Shown here: positions 1 to 11,371 of the stretch, one piece after another
Layout of the letters: every line of letters begins with the position of its first letter
How positions within the stretch are numbered: position 1 is the first letter of the stretch
Origin: Parus major
Lineage: Eukaryota; Chordata; Aves; Passeriformes; Paridae
Length of the DNA stretch: 64,000 nt
Assembly (NCBI RefSeq): GCF_001522545.3
Contig: NC_031770.1
Location: forward strand, 13,815,115 to 13,879,114
Direction: 5' to 3'
Program-made: the position numbers and the translations under genes
The notes under the pieces: generated by a model
Told to the model about the DNA's origin: nothing
The model's input: only the letters and a program-made list of their open reading frames with translations
The model's database searches: none

Positions 1-829
1 CTGGCCTGCAAAAGTAAGTGAGATCTGATCCTTTTCTCCAAAATTCATCATCTTTTTGAATTAGGGTGGAAGTAACAAGAAAAGCAGCAGCATTTTCAAC
101 TTCAGTGCAGTCAATGAAGTTCAGTGACTGATGAAAATTTGTAATAGTATTCAAAATGTTAATATTTTTAAACTCTTAGAACAAACATTCACTATTTGAT
201 TAATTGTGTGCAATGATTATTTAAACAAAGAAATATCTAGGGGCTTCACAGTGGCAGAGGACTCCTTTAACCTGGAACACAACACTTTGCATTTGACCAT
301 CTTTTCCCAAAAGTCTTGCAACTTATCAAAAAGGATTTCACATGGGAAGGAGGTTCCTTCACTTCCAGCAGCTACTGTCAGCCCATGTTTCAGAGAAGAG
401 CCCTTTGGCAGAGCACAAGCCTTTGTTGTGAAAAAAATGTCCAAAAATTTATTTTCATTTATAAATACTAACAAATCAGTCTAGGATTAAACATCATAAA
501 CTCTATACATCAATTTTTATACATCTGCATTCATACTCAGAGGAAGAACACAGGAGGCTTGTGCAGTCTCGGTTAAACTGCCTTTTTAGCTGGGTAAGTA
601 GGTAACTTAATTTTGCTGAGTTGTTGCATGTAAGAGCAGCTTCTTCAGGCATTTTGAGGGACCTCCTCATGCTTTTCTTCACAGGAGATTTTTAAGCCCC
701 TCTGCAAACCTGTTGCTTTTGTTAAATGTGAGCTTTGGGAGCCTCATTAGCATACTGGCCTGATTTTGTCATTGGCTTTAGAGATTTTTGAAACAAAAAA
801 AAAAAAACCCAAATAGACAAAAAAGAGTT
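1..829. other. Non-coding sequence, no gene seen
   Basis: Both strands carry only short overlapping frames (85-92 codons at 206-484), read through each other with no family resemblance or splice context. The only low-complexity feature is a run of 13 A at 795-807. I see no repeat element or regulatory architecture that I can support. Confidence 0.7.
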
Positions 830-853
830 GTCCAGCCTCAAAGAAGGCTGGAC
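830..853. repeat. Perfect 8-bp inverted repeat (hairpin)
   Basis: GTCCAGCC at 830-837 is the exact reverse complement of GGCTGGAC at 846-853, with the 8-base spacer TCAAAGAA. The arms do not extend. The stem is GC-rich and could form in RNA, but there is no T-run after it and no gene beside it, so a terminator reading is not supported. Confidence 0.6.
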
Positions 854-1959
854 TTTGGTCTCTTTACTGCTTTGCACTTGGCTGCTCTGCTCAAATGATG
901 CAGATTTGCTTTGGAAGGAGAGGGGAACTGAGTCTCAAAGAAGCCAGGACGTGCTGGATCTCATTTCATCCTGGAGGTGAAGGGATCCCTCCTGGTACCA
1001 AATCCACACCTCTCACTGCAGTGACTCTGCTGCTGATGGGGCAGCCCTCGGATGGGGACTGAAGGACCTAGCAGGTGGCCTGAGGGTGTGTTTTAAGTTA
1101 AAAGCAGTAAAACAATCTGTGCTGTGAGGAGGGGTGAGGTAATGTTTCCCCTCCTCCGTGGATGAGCTGTAGATTTTCATAGTGCTGATCTGATGGGCTG
1201 TTCTCCACATTTGGTGGAATGAATGGCACTTTATTACATTAGGTGATATAATTGAAGTAAATGTGGCATGAGTCATCCAAGTGGTTAGGTATGCAGAGGA
1301 GGAAGACTTTAAAATTAAGTCTGTGAGGGAAAGACCTACAAGGAATGCAGAAGATTTCTAGCATTGCCTCTTTTTTTATATATGGAGAAGTCCTTAGCAG
1401 AAAAAAGGGAATTTTTCTAGAAGTCGTTCAAGGGATTTTCCCTCCCCAGTTTTGGTCATTCTCCATTCATGAGGCATGAGGGCTACAGAAACAAGTAGTT
1501 TCCTAAAGAAAGAGGGGAAAGCAGTGACTTTAGAGTGGGGTTAGATTACCTGTTAAAGGCAGAGGCTGACCCTGCCCACACATGTAGAAACTGAGTTGGT
1601 TTTGCTGTCAGAAAGCACAGGTACTTTCTCCAGGACTGGCAGAATTCTTTTACTTGTGATGGACTGGCCCTGACCCTGCAAAACTCATACAAGATTGAAG
1701 AGGTGGCATCAAAGGCTGGATCCAGTGCCACAGAGAACTCGCCCTGAAAATAAAAAAAATTCTCTGAAACATGATTAGGATAAAGTAGGAGTCACATGCC
1801 AAGCAGTTCCATCCAAACAGCAGGTGCTAGAGCACAGCATCACCAGCATGCAGGAACTTCTGATTGCTCACATAAATACAGAAACAGCTCTTGCAGGGTC
1901 TCAGGGCTGAAGTGTTTCTGTTTAGTTAAAATGACCCACATTTAAAGTGAACAGGATGG
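854..1959. other. Non-coding sequence, no gene seen
   Basis: Small frames on the minus strand (87 codons at 1013-1276, 61 codons at 1546-1731) show no recognisable domain and no consistent splice context. No repeats or transposon sequence were recognised. Confidence 0.65.
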
Positions 1960-2545
1960 AGCTTTTCACACACTAATGAGAAGAAATCGCCTTGGCCAAT
2001 CGCAGTGTGCCAGCCATCGTGCCTGCTTTATAAATGAGATTAATGACTCAATTTGCAGTAAATGCTTCAGCAAGGAGAAACTTATTTTGTTATACTAATT
2101 GTGTCACATATGTGCCTCCAAACACCAACTGTGAGGAGCTGGATTTCCCTGTGGCTCACAGGAAGACTGGGCTCTGTGGGTTTACTAATGCCATTGCCCT
2201 GATTTCTGTGCTGCAACTGATCATTTTGATCTTTGTGTTCAGTGCTGCAGCATAAATGCTGGTGATGGCAAAAACTATTGTGTAGCATAATCCTGCCCAT
2301 TAGTGGAAGGACGAGTCTGTCTCTAACATAAGCCGTTCAAACCTATTTTCCCCGCTATCATGAACAAAACTCTAACGTAATTTACTTAGGCTTTCAATTA
2401 GTTTATAATTGTAATGAAATGATGAATAATTGCCAGGGCCTCTAATTTGCTCAATGGCTACCGTGATTTTAATGGCTTTTTACAAAACTTAAATGTTGTC
2501 CACTTATAGGGCATACCATATTACTTTAATGGAGTAAATGTATTC
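1960..2545. promoter_or_regulatory. Candidate conserved regulatory element (low confidence)
   Basis: This stretch contains a CCAAT word at 1996-2000 and TATAAAT at 2029-2035, followed by many homeodomain-type cores (TAATGA, TTAATG, CAATTAG, TAATTG, CTAATTTG) through 2330-2500. The segment 2330-2500 is unusually free of simple sequence and repeats. Dense homeodomain cores in complex AT-rich sequence are typical of vertebrate developmental enhancers, but also arise by chance in AT-rich DNA. A 73-codon plus-strand frame at 2034-2255 ends in a hydrophobic stretch; its ATG overlaps the TATA-like word, so the two cannot form one transcription unit. Conservation cannot be judged from one genome. Confidence 0.2.
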
Positions 2546-5500
2546 AGAGTTTCATCAAATTAATCATTACACCTACTTTTGCATTTGTTCCCGTGTTACT
2601 AACGGGTTTGCTAATGTAAGTGTGAGAAAACAGGATTTGCTGACAATGGACCAACATCCACAGCGGGTGTAAATTAACCTTCCCACACTGAAATCTGCAA
2701 TTTCCTTTACACCAGCTAAAGCTCTGCTTCAGTTTTTTCATTATTCATTCTGTTATTCTCGTTTTGATATTGGGTACAATTGTCCTCACATTTTTCATGC
2801 TTTTTAACCACTGTAGTTCTGATGTCAGTGAAATTACTCAGAATCACTGCAGGGCTAGTAAGGGAATTGTATCTAAGGATAGCAGGAAGAGACTTCCTTT
2901 CCAATGGCAAATTTTTAGCTCCCTCCCCCCAACTGTTGTATACAAATAAATTTGGTGAGAAATGTCTAGGTCTGAATAGTTTGGCTGTGGAATTATCTTT
3001 ATAAGTTTATTTCCATGCTTCATGCCTTGTTAAATGTGCTTCTGATTTCAGCTGAAGCTATTAGCAGTTGCTCTATACAGAACCTCTCTGTAAGCTCTCT
3101 ACCCATTTACAGTGAGAAATGACAGTGTTTATTTAATTTAGTATCTTCACAAAATACTGAAATTAGGAGTACTGTCCCATTGTCTGGAGAGTATTTGCAT
3201 TTCCAAAGTGGTCTATGAGAAATCCAGTGTTGACACTCGTGCCTTTGAAGCCTACAAAGCAACACACAGTATAAGAGCAGCCTCTTTGTTGCCCATCCTG
3301 AAAAACACTGAAATATTGTGTCAGGTTCTTTATTGAAAGTTAGCATGCCCCTCAGCTTCATCCTACCCTCCTAAGCTCAGCCTCGTGACAGCAGTAAAAA
3401 TGATTGGTTTGTGCTCTATTATATTTAGGTGACAGTCTTGGACAATAAACGGCATGTTACTGAGTTCAGGGGCTTTCACCAAGCATGATGTACAGCCAGC
3501 AGAAGGCCCTGAAGATGGGGCAGGGCCAATTCCCTTCTGTAGGATGGTTTATGCCTGAAGCACAACCATAAGGGTGTACCTGCTGTGCTCCTCCTGCCCG
3601 TGTCACACAGTGAGCAGTGCCATGGAAAACATGGGCCACTCTGCAGTGTGTGCCCTCTGCAGCCCCACTGTGAAGATGTCTGCAGAAAAGAGGTGATGGA
3701 ATTTTGGGATCTGGTGAGTCTCTGTGTGTGTAAAACTTTGATCATGATACGTAGCTCGTTGCCTTGCTGTCTGGAATATTGCACTCTGAGTTTGTAATAC
3801 TCTGCTGTGCATGGTTAGTAGGTTTGTCCTGCTCAGGAAGCCTCCCTGAAGGAAGAACAAACTATATTAAAGTGAACCCCCAAATTCTGATGGTGTCAGC
3901 ATGGTGAAAAGGTTTTACAGAGATGCAACATATTGCCAGTAAAATATTCTGACTTCTTACAGTAAAGGCTCTGACTGAAATGTTTTCCTTGTCAGGGAGG
4001 GTAGGTTTGTGTTCTGACCTAACAGCTCTCTTGTGGTGGAGGGAGGTCTCAGAATACAAAGAGAACTTTAAAAAAATCATATGATACAGGGATTGCCAGT
4101 TTGTGTAAAAGAGGGGTTCAACAATGTGGAAACAAAGATTTACTAAAGGGGTTTGAATAAGTTTCCCCTAGTATTCTACCTCACTAGCTCCCATCTCTGG
4201 CTTCTGCACCGTGGTGTCAAAAGATCTGTGACCCTAGATCAGCATATGGATTTTTGTTCCAATGCTTCAGTCTCTTATGTTAATGGCAAGGAGATAAAAT
4301 ATGGTGCTGTGCTAAGCTGAGAAAGTGAGTATTTAGTGCTCTATATGCTGCCTTCTGCAATGGATTTTTTTCTGCCATGTAACCCTATCCTGGGAGAGGT
4401 GATTTGATTGCAGCATGGTTGTAATTAACTCCAGAAAGTATCCTGGACAAGGCTAATCTTGTTAATGCCATGCTACTGGAAGGTGCTAGTTAATATCATG
4501 CTATAAGCAATGTAAGAACTAAGATATTTGATTAATAGGGTTTGTATGTTTTAAATTGTTACTGCATGGGAAATCTCAAGTCTTACCTCTTTTTAAAAAT
4601 GAAGGCTTGACAACAGTGTCCCTTTCATTTGCACAGAAATACAGATGTACAGCATAAACAAATACACCAGGTTTGTAACTCTGCAAAGTTCCCTGGTCCT
4701 TGTGTTCTTTTGTAGACTATCAGGGGAGAAAAGAACCAAAAACCCAAGTGAATTGATCATCCCTTTACTCTCTGAATAATTTCAGCTAAGCACTATGTTA
4801 TTTTTCCTACCAGGTTTTCAGCCAAAGCTGGCAGGCTTCTTTCTGTTAATCTCTATGGTTTGCTCTCCTATTTCCTATACATTTTTTAGCTGCTGGGTGG
4901 ATGCTATTATGGCACATCCAACCTTTGGTATAAATAATTTATTCTGAAGGTTCAGTATGTTATAACGTGCATGAAGCATCTTGCATTTATTTTTAATGCT
5001 TTTGCTTTCCTGAGAGCTTTCTTCATCCAAAGCTACCGCCAGAGAAAACTGTCAATCTTCAAGCAGAAGGGAGAAACTTTTAGACCATATCATTCTATTT
5101 TTCTAGCTATAAATCATATGCTTCTGGTGAAGAGTGGAGCAAATGGTTATTATTTACCATTTTGAAGAACCTGGCTTGGATGATGTGAAAATGTCTGTTT
5201 GCATTTGGTGTGAAGTCTCTGTAAGCAACTCCCTGAGCTCACAAGCTTGCGAGTCGTGTGCTGGCCCCCTGTGGGAAGCCAGTGAAATTATGGAATTATT
5301 GAAGGGCAGTTGGGTGACTGGTAGATGTAAGTGCTAAAAACATAAAAAGAGCTGTAGCTGGGGCAGCAGTAGCCAGGACTTGGAACTGGAGCACAACCAG
5401 GGGATGAACCCACCTCAGATGACAGATGGAAAGACAGCTCAGTTCAGTGGGAAAAGATGAGCTGATCCCTGCTGGCAGTGGGGAAAATGGTCATAGGAAT

Positions 5501-5740
5501 GTTATTTTAAGTCTTTTAGGGATTACTTAATGTAAACTTTAATGGTGGTGGGAGGCTGTTCATTCTTTTTTCTTTTTTTTGGGGGGGTGGAGAGAGTAAG
5601 ATATGGGGGTTGGCAGGTTTTTTGTAGATCTTAGAAGTTTGTTTGACATCCTTGTATTTATGCTGATTTAGCTGTAAAACTGTATTATAAATTAAAAATA
5701 AGCTAATTTGAGATGTATAAAAAATTAAATTAATATTTAC
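2546..5740. other. Non-coding sequence, no gene seen
   Basis: Frames up to 102 codons (3476-3784, minus) overlap others on the opposite strand and show no family features. An abrupt T8-G7 junction lies at 5573-5587. There is no recognised transposon, RNA gene or CpG cluster. From about 5595 on, the minus-strand frame that leads into the next entry is open. Confidence 0.65.
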
Positions 5741-5975
5741 CTTGTCTGCAGATAACACAGATAATAGCACAGGAATGCAAGAGGCACTGTCTCTAGTGGC
5801 TTCCCCCAAAAACTGAAGCCTGCTGCTCCTCAGAGTTTCTATTGACATGCTCAGCTGTAACATAATCCTGTGACTTGCAGAGTTTCTCAGAAAAGAGGAC
5901 TGGTAATAGAGTGAATAATGTCCAAGGGAGATTGAAAGAGGATGTGAAACTTTGGGAGTGAAATCAATGGCCAGA
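5741..5975 (-). other. Candidate exon, minus strand (unverified)
   Basis: On the minus strand a pyrimidine-rich tract ending TTTTATCATTGTTCAG stops immediately before base 5975, a good 3' splice-site match. ACAAG followed by GTAAATATT marks a 5' splice-site match after base 5741. The 235-base interval is open in one frame throughout, within a 155-codon frame at 5516-5983 that is long for this AT-rich region. If coding, it would enter in phase 2 and leave in phase 0. The encoded 78 residues resemble no family I recognise: they are Ser/Leu-rich, without a cysteine or glycine pattern, and begin LAIDFTPKVSHP. Splice-like words occur often by chance, so a non-coding RNA exon or plain coincidence remain the likeliest alternatives. 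Confidence 0.15.
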
Positions 5976-6000
5976 CTGAACAATGATAAAAGGAAATGTT

Positions 6001-6029
6001 CCCTGCATGCTCGTTTAGCATGTGCAGGG
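6001..6029. repeat. Imperfect hairpin, 11-bp stem with a 2-base bulge
   Basis: CCCTG (6001-6005) pairs with CAGGG (6025-6029) and CATGCT (6006-6011) pairs with AGCATG (6017-6022). TG at 6023-6024 bulges out, and the loop is CGTTT. It sits 26 bases upstream, on the minus strand, of the candidate exon at 5741-5975. The stem is too short for a microRNA precursor. Confidence 0.6.
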
Positions 6030-9000
6030 ATTTAACTATTTGTTGGCCTTTTAAGAGCCTTGTGCAATATGATGCAGTGCAATTGCAGCTGAACTAGTGG
6101 CTGCAGAAGTTTACCAGCAAGTTTTTGAACCATTGGCACATCCAAGGCTCTCCAATAACAAGTTAGAGGGGCACTTCATGGCTGAAAATCAGTCCTGAGA
6201 CAGGGACAGTGCTATGACAGCAATTGTCACAAGGCACATCACAGTTCAATGGCTGGAAGGTGAAGTTGAGCTAATTCAATTTCTGCCTAAGAGGGAGATT
6301 TCCAGGCACAAAGAAGGAGCAGGAGCAAAGGAGGTTCTCCACAGGAACAGGACAGTAAGTGCTGGGATAGTCTACTTGATGATTGGACACAAGGAGTCTT
6401 TCAAATTCATTCCAAGGAATATTTTAGTCTGGTCTGACTCTCTAGATTAGTGAGGAAGATAAACTTTTCAGCTTCAGTATCAGTTTTTGTTTCTCAGTTC
6501 AGCTAGTGACCATGCCTTGTAGTTCAGCCAATTGTCTGCAGGCCTTAAAGAGCATGGTTTATTTTTTTTTTTAATTTAATTTTTTTCCCTCCTCTTTAAA
6601 TGCAGAAATAAGGAGAGGCAACCAGAGCTGGAAAGAGACCAGAACTCAAAAAGTGGATGGTTATGGATGGGTGCTGCTCAATCCATTCTCTGTTTCATGA
6701 TTCTTAGCTACCTGAGAATGATGATATTTCTCTCACATGCTCAAAAATTCTGATCTAACCTCAAAGGGGTTTTGTCTCAGTGAATGGGCTGTGCTTTTCA
6801 GCAGATCAAACTCTATAATGTAATGGTCTTTTCTGGTCGTAGCATTAACAAATAGAGTACAGCTCAGTCTCTACCAAATACTGCTATGCTTGTGTTGTTA
6901 AATTGCATTGGCTTGTACTAATACATTTCATGAAAATGCCAGTGCTGAGCAGTACTGTGAGCCAATGGAGTTGCACTGAAATTAAAAGTGTTACACCCAC
7001 TTATTTGGTCTGCAGCATATGATATCTAACACAATATTGAAAAAACTAAAATCCCCAAACAGCAATTGCTGTAGGATCTCAGCTGTGTCCCCTCTAAAAC
7101 AATAAATTCAAGTTCTGTGCCTTGACTCCTTAAAAATACCTAAACTTTGAAGCAGAACAAAATATATCATTACTTCTGTACCCGTTTCTGCCAATACTGT
7201 TCTTGCCTTGACTTGATTGATCCAGCAAATTAAAGCTGGACTACTTTTTTTTTTTTCTCAAACCTTTCAGTGGATCAGGTCTAATTCATACTTTTATTGC
7301 TTTGTTTCTACATTAATTTTAATTCATTTACTCATTACTTATACTGGGCTGAGTGGAAACAGAATCAAGTCTATAGACTTGAGCTTGACTTTTTTAGATT
7401 TTGTAGTTGCTTACAAGAAAATCAGACAAAAGTACGTAGAGAACGATATTAGAAAATGTGGAATTACTTTGAGATTTTTTTCTTATTTTTAAGTATTGTT
7501 TCCAGGAGATCAATCTTTTCATTACCCTGTACTTTCATCTCAGTAATGAGAATTGATAACAATAAGCCCAACAGCACTACTTTGCAGCTCATGGATGCCA
7601 TGAAATATGCTGATTCCAAAACGTGAGGCTTTTATTCACAGTCTTCATGCTTCTCTAGGTACACCAGCACATTCTAAATATGCCATATGACTTACCACTT
7701 GGGAAACGATTTCCCTGTGCCTGCCCCATTTGTAGAAATTGACACAAGCAGCAAATGCCACTAGCAGTCTAAGACTAAAATGAACTATTCTGGTAGGCCT
7801 TTGCTTTCTGTGTATTTGCTGTGCTTTACTTGCCTCTGGCAAGTTACAAATGAGAGTAAGAAACATGACTTTTTGGGAGAAAACAAGCCACTGCCTTATA
7901 AGAAAGGGAGCAATAAATAATCTGGGTAAATATTCCTTGCTGTGCAGAATTAGCTTCACCTACAATCCTGCAGAAGCTGTTTGTGGCACAATATGGGCCT
8001 CATTTTCCCATTGCTGTTCTGCAATGACTTCACTGAGTCCATGTTTTTGCAGAACATATATCTCCAAGTCTGCCTGTGAGCTGCCTGCCAGCTTTGATTT
8101 GGGAGCTGCTTAGACATCAGAGCATGGCCCAGTAGCTGTCAGTGCCTAAAAACCCTGTCACCATGGCAGAACTTATGTTCTGTCATGGGCTTACAGTGTG
8201 TGAGCTTCACTGGTGCCATGACCAAGTGTAACTATGGAGGTAGACAGTGATAAATCCAAGCCACTCCTTTATATCCATGCCTTTAAGGATCCCAAAGCTG
8301 TTATGGATAACAAAGTTGGTATGAGCAACCATACACTGTGGTACAGCACACACCTGCTGGGTAGGTGCTGGCTGAGGTGGGGCTGAGCTTCTGGAAAGGA
8401 GCCCTTTTAGGAAATAATTGATATTCAACAGACTTGCCTGCATGACAAGTGTTTGAAGTGCAGAAGCTGTGAACACATCTCAGGAACAACTGGGAAGCTA
8501 AGAGTTTTTGAAGGAATCTGACTTTGTATCACACATAGGTAAGTCCCTTTGACATAAGAGAAATCTAGATCCTAGAGAAATCCCAGGAGGAAGCTGTGGT
8601 TAAATCAGCAGAATTTACATGCAGATAAAAATTGCTTAGCCAGCTGCACCATTCCTCCAGCAGCACCAGCCTGGTCCTTGAAGTTTATTGCCTACTGCTG
8701 TGTGCTGAGTTCCAATTGTCAGATTAATGTAGTTTTACAGCAGTGAGGCTCCTGCCTCCCTGCTTCAAAGGCAGGTGGTAGTTTTCTTTTCACTTCTTTG
8801 TTTGGAAGAGGCCATACACATATATGCTGGCTGAACTTTTATTGGCCCTCTGTACTGCTCATAAATCACTTCTGAGGGTTGCATAAGCTCAGACTTGTCC
8901 CAGTCTAGCTGTGGGTCTAAGGACAGTGCTGGGGTCCATCCCAGTGGGATTGCCATGGCATCTCTGCCCCCAGGGATAAAGCTGATTTTACTCTGAAATC

Positions 9001-10235
9001 CTGGTGACAACACACAGCTTGTATCCTTAGCTGGGTACAGAAGTCAACTGACTCTGGAAGCATCCTACAACAAGAAGCCCAGACCCCAAAAGAGGCCTTT
9101 CTCAGAAGCAGACTGTGCTTTAGTTGTCTGTTCCCCAGTCAGCAGAGCTGCTGCACTCTGTGGATGGAGGTGCAGAACAGCCCCATGCCTTGTGTTCTGC
9201 ACTGCCAGGCTAGACAGGACAGAAACCTCAGGACATTTTTTCTATCCACTTGTCATTTAACAGGATGCAAGCCAGCTGGCATCTCTCCTCTGTGGCCTTG
9301 TCAGCAAGGCTCTTGTTCCATCCTGAATCTATTATGGCCCATTTTCCCTTGACTGCACGTTCAGTTTGCTGCTCCTGTTGCTGTGCCTCAGCAACAGCCC
9401 TCCTCTGGTGTTCTGGATAACCTTTTCCTCTCCCAGTACCCAGTGAAGGGGTATTCCAATGGCCTTTGATGGCAGCAAGCTGTATTTATCATATTAAACC
9501 CATGTAGAACAAATTTTAAGTCTTGTACCCCCTGCTTTTCTCCATACCACTGTAGAGATTTTTCTCTCCTGTGCTATATTATTATTTGAGCTTCTTATTC
9601 CTTCTTTGAAGTCCTATTCATAAACACCTTTGCCCTCTGAAACTGCTGTCCTTAAAGTTTCTGACGTCCCTTCTAACCTAGTGAGACATAAGAGGGAAGA
9701 AAGAGGTTTGTCCCAAATTCTGTTTCAAAGAATCCAATTTTGCAGGAAAAGGAACCGAGCTCTGTTTACAGAAGTCCCAGATCAAACACCTCTGATTGCT
9801 GCTACAGCAAAGATCTCACTTTGGGTTTATCCCTTTGCTAATGATTTTGTTATCAATGGGGGTGTTGATTCAGTGACTGTCTAATGTTTTTTGGTCATCA
9901 ATTATGTCTCCATGGCTTGCTCTCATTCAGCCTTGGAACAGAAATTCCCCAGACACCAGATGATTCATGGACACCTGTAGACAGCTGGAAGTCTACAGCA
10001 CTGCCATAATTTGCTGTTATGTCCGTGATCATCTGTGTGTGTAAAATGCTACAAAACATAAAAAGCAGAGCAACCTAAAGACAGGCTCTAGGAATATGAG
10101 AACAATAAAAAAGTCATTTATTCCTGGGATCCTCTACCATTTGGCTGCACCAATGCAGCCCCAGTCCATTATTTAAAGCAGGTGGTGCAAGCTCCAGGCA
10201 TTAGGAGGGGATCCTGGATTGTCAGTCCCAGTCAC
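6030..10235. other. Non-coding sequence, no gene seen
   Basis: Low-complexity runs include a T-rich tract at about 6560-6592 and T12 at 7245-7256. Plus-strand frames of 78 codons (6214-6450) and 91 codons (7217-7492) and a minus-strand frame of 104 codons (7645-7959) lack recognisable domains. The 7217 frame is a Phe/Ile/Leu-rich product of T-rich sequence. No transposon is recognised with confidence. Confidence 0.6.
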
Positions 10236-10258
10236 ATCCTCACCTGGAGTGTGAGGAT
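10236..10258. repeat. Perfect 8-bp inverted repeat (hairpin)
   Basis: ATCCTCAC at 10236-10243 is the exact reverse complement of GTGAGGAT at 10251-10258, with loop CTGGAGT. No T-run follows and no gene adjoins, so function is unknown. Confidence 0.6.
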
Positions 10259-10423
10259 CCAGGACCAAGCTCCTGACCCAGCCAGCCAAGCCTCAGTGCC
10301 AAAAGCTGGGAGGCAATGAGGCAGCAGCCAGAGCTGTCTGCCCTTTGTCTCTCTTACAGCTAACAGCTTTTATGCCTGAGGAAGGAATGAGAAAGCACTT
10401 TAAATAGTGTTTTATATAGCCTG

Positions 10424-10437
10424 GTGTGTGTGTGTGT
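10424..10437. repeat. (GT)n microsatellite, about 7 units
   Basis: Uninterrupted alternating GT from 10424 to 10437, followed by an imperfect ATGTG. It is short, so probably little length polymorphism. Confidence 0.85.
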
Positions 10438-10830
10438 ATGTGCTTTCCCAGATGTGGGGAGGGCGGCTTTAGGGGGAAGTTGTTTTCACCACTGGTGAAA
10501 ATAACTGCTTTTGTGCCAATAAGCTTAACAAATTGTTAACTAAAACAGAATACAGACTAACTGCTGGTGCTTGAAAAAAATGTAGCCCTTCAGCAGCCCA
10601 TCTCATGTACACACGTCTTTGTGGCACAAAAGAGGTAAAGCAATTCCCATCTTGCCCTGGTTCATTGCATTAAGGGACCTTGAGAACAGGAAATGGCTTC
10701 TAGAAATGTGGAGCTCTCCAAAAGACAGACTTTCCCATTAATGTCAATGAAATGATTTCTAGTTTCATAATAACCCCCCTCTGCATAATTCTTCCACTCT
10801 TTATGCATCCCATAAAGATTCTGCCTGCTT
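10438..10830. other. Non-coding sequence, nothing seen
   Basis: Ordinary mixed-composition sequence. The overlapping opposite-strand frames at 10700-10940 are shadows of the purine-rich tract that follows. Confidence 0.65.
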
Positions 10831-10895
10831 GGAATGAAAGGAAAAAAGGGAGAGAGGGGGGAAAAAAGTCAGAAGGGCAAGAGGGGGAAAAAATA
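10831..10895. repeat. Purine-rich (G/A) low-complexity tract
   Basis: Some 65 bases are almost entirely A and G, with G runs of 3, 6, 3 and 5 separated by A-rich spacers, interrupted only by isolated T and C bases. Such mirror-like purine tracts can adopt triplex or, less well here because one loop is 13 bases, G-quadruplex structures. No gene boundary is visible nearby. Confidence 0.8.
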
Positions 10896-10989
10896 ACCAA
10901 AACAAAATTAATCAGATTACTTGTAGGCTGGGAAACTTAGAATGAGTGCACCCTGCCCTAGAAAAGAAATGGTTGAAACCGCATCATAT

Positions 10990-11340
10990 TTATTTCAGCA
11001 GTGTGGATGAGAGATGGTGTGTTGTATTATGTTCTCTACTTCACATTCCATTTTCTCCCTCTGCTGGCAGTCGGAGACAGCGAAGTTGTAGCAAATAGAG
11101 AACAACAAAACTCTCAAAAGGCTGAAGCATTCAGGAATCTCAAAACTCTGCGGTATATGCTGAGAAATTAGGTCGTACCATACTTGAGTCCAATTAGTGC
11201 TGGAAATGGCTGACAGTCATCCCCTATACAGAGCAGAATAATTCCTAGAGAAGATTAGCACAGCTAAATGCAACCCTCTTTCCTTTTGAGAGACAGCAGA
11301 TGGTCTCATGTGTTCGTGTTCCAGTAAATATGGGCTTCAC
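10990..11340. promoter_or_regulatory. Candidate conserved regulatory element with CTCF-like word (low confidence)
   Basis: The segment is free of simple repeats and holds more CpG than its surroundings (around 11072, 11082, 11152 and 11173). CTCCCTCTGCTGGCAGTCGG near 11055-11074 resembles the reverse-complement CTCF core (CCCTCTGCTGGC). The claim rests on texture and a single motif; alignment to other genomes would decide it. Confidence 0.2.
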
Positions 11341-11357
11341 AATCAAAACTGAAAGTA

Positions 11358-11371
11358 ATATATATATATAT
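11358..11371. repeat. (AT)n microsatellite, 7 units
   Basis: Uninterrupted alternating AT within a wider AT-rich stretch. It is followed by A-rich simple sequence near 11584-11600. Confidence 0.85.

Noticed and set aside
2034..2255. 73-codon frame with a hydrophobic C-terminus, as a small membrane protein
   Set aside because: The start codon overlaps the only TATA-like word, there is no splice or conservation evidence, and the length is expected by chance.
6214..6450. 78-codon frame whose start (ITVQWLEGEVE) faintly recalls the N-terminal region of kinesin-13 proteins
   Set aside because: Only a few residues agree and the rest of the frame does not follow the family.
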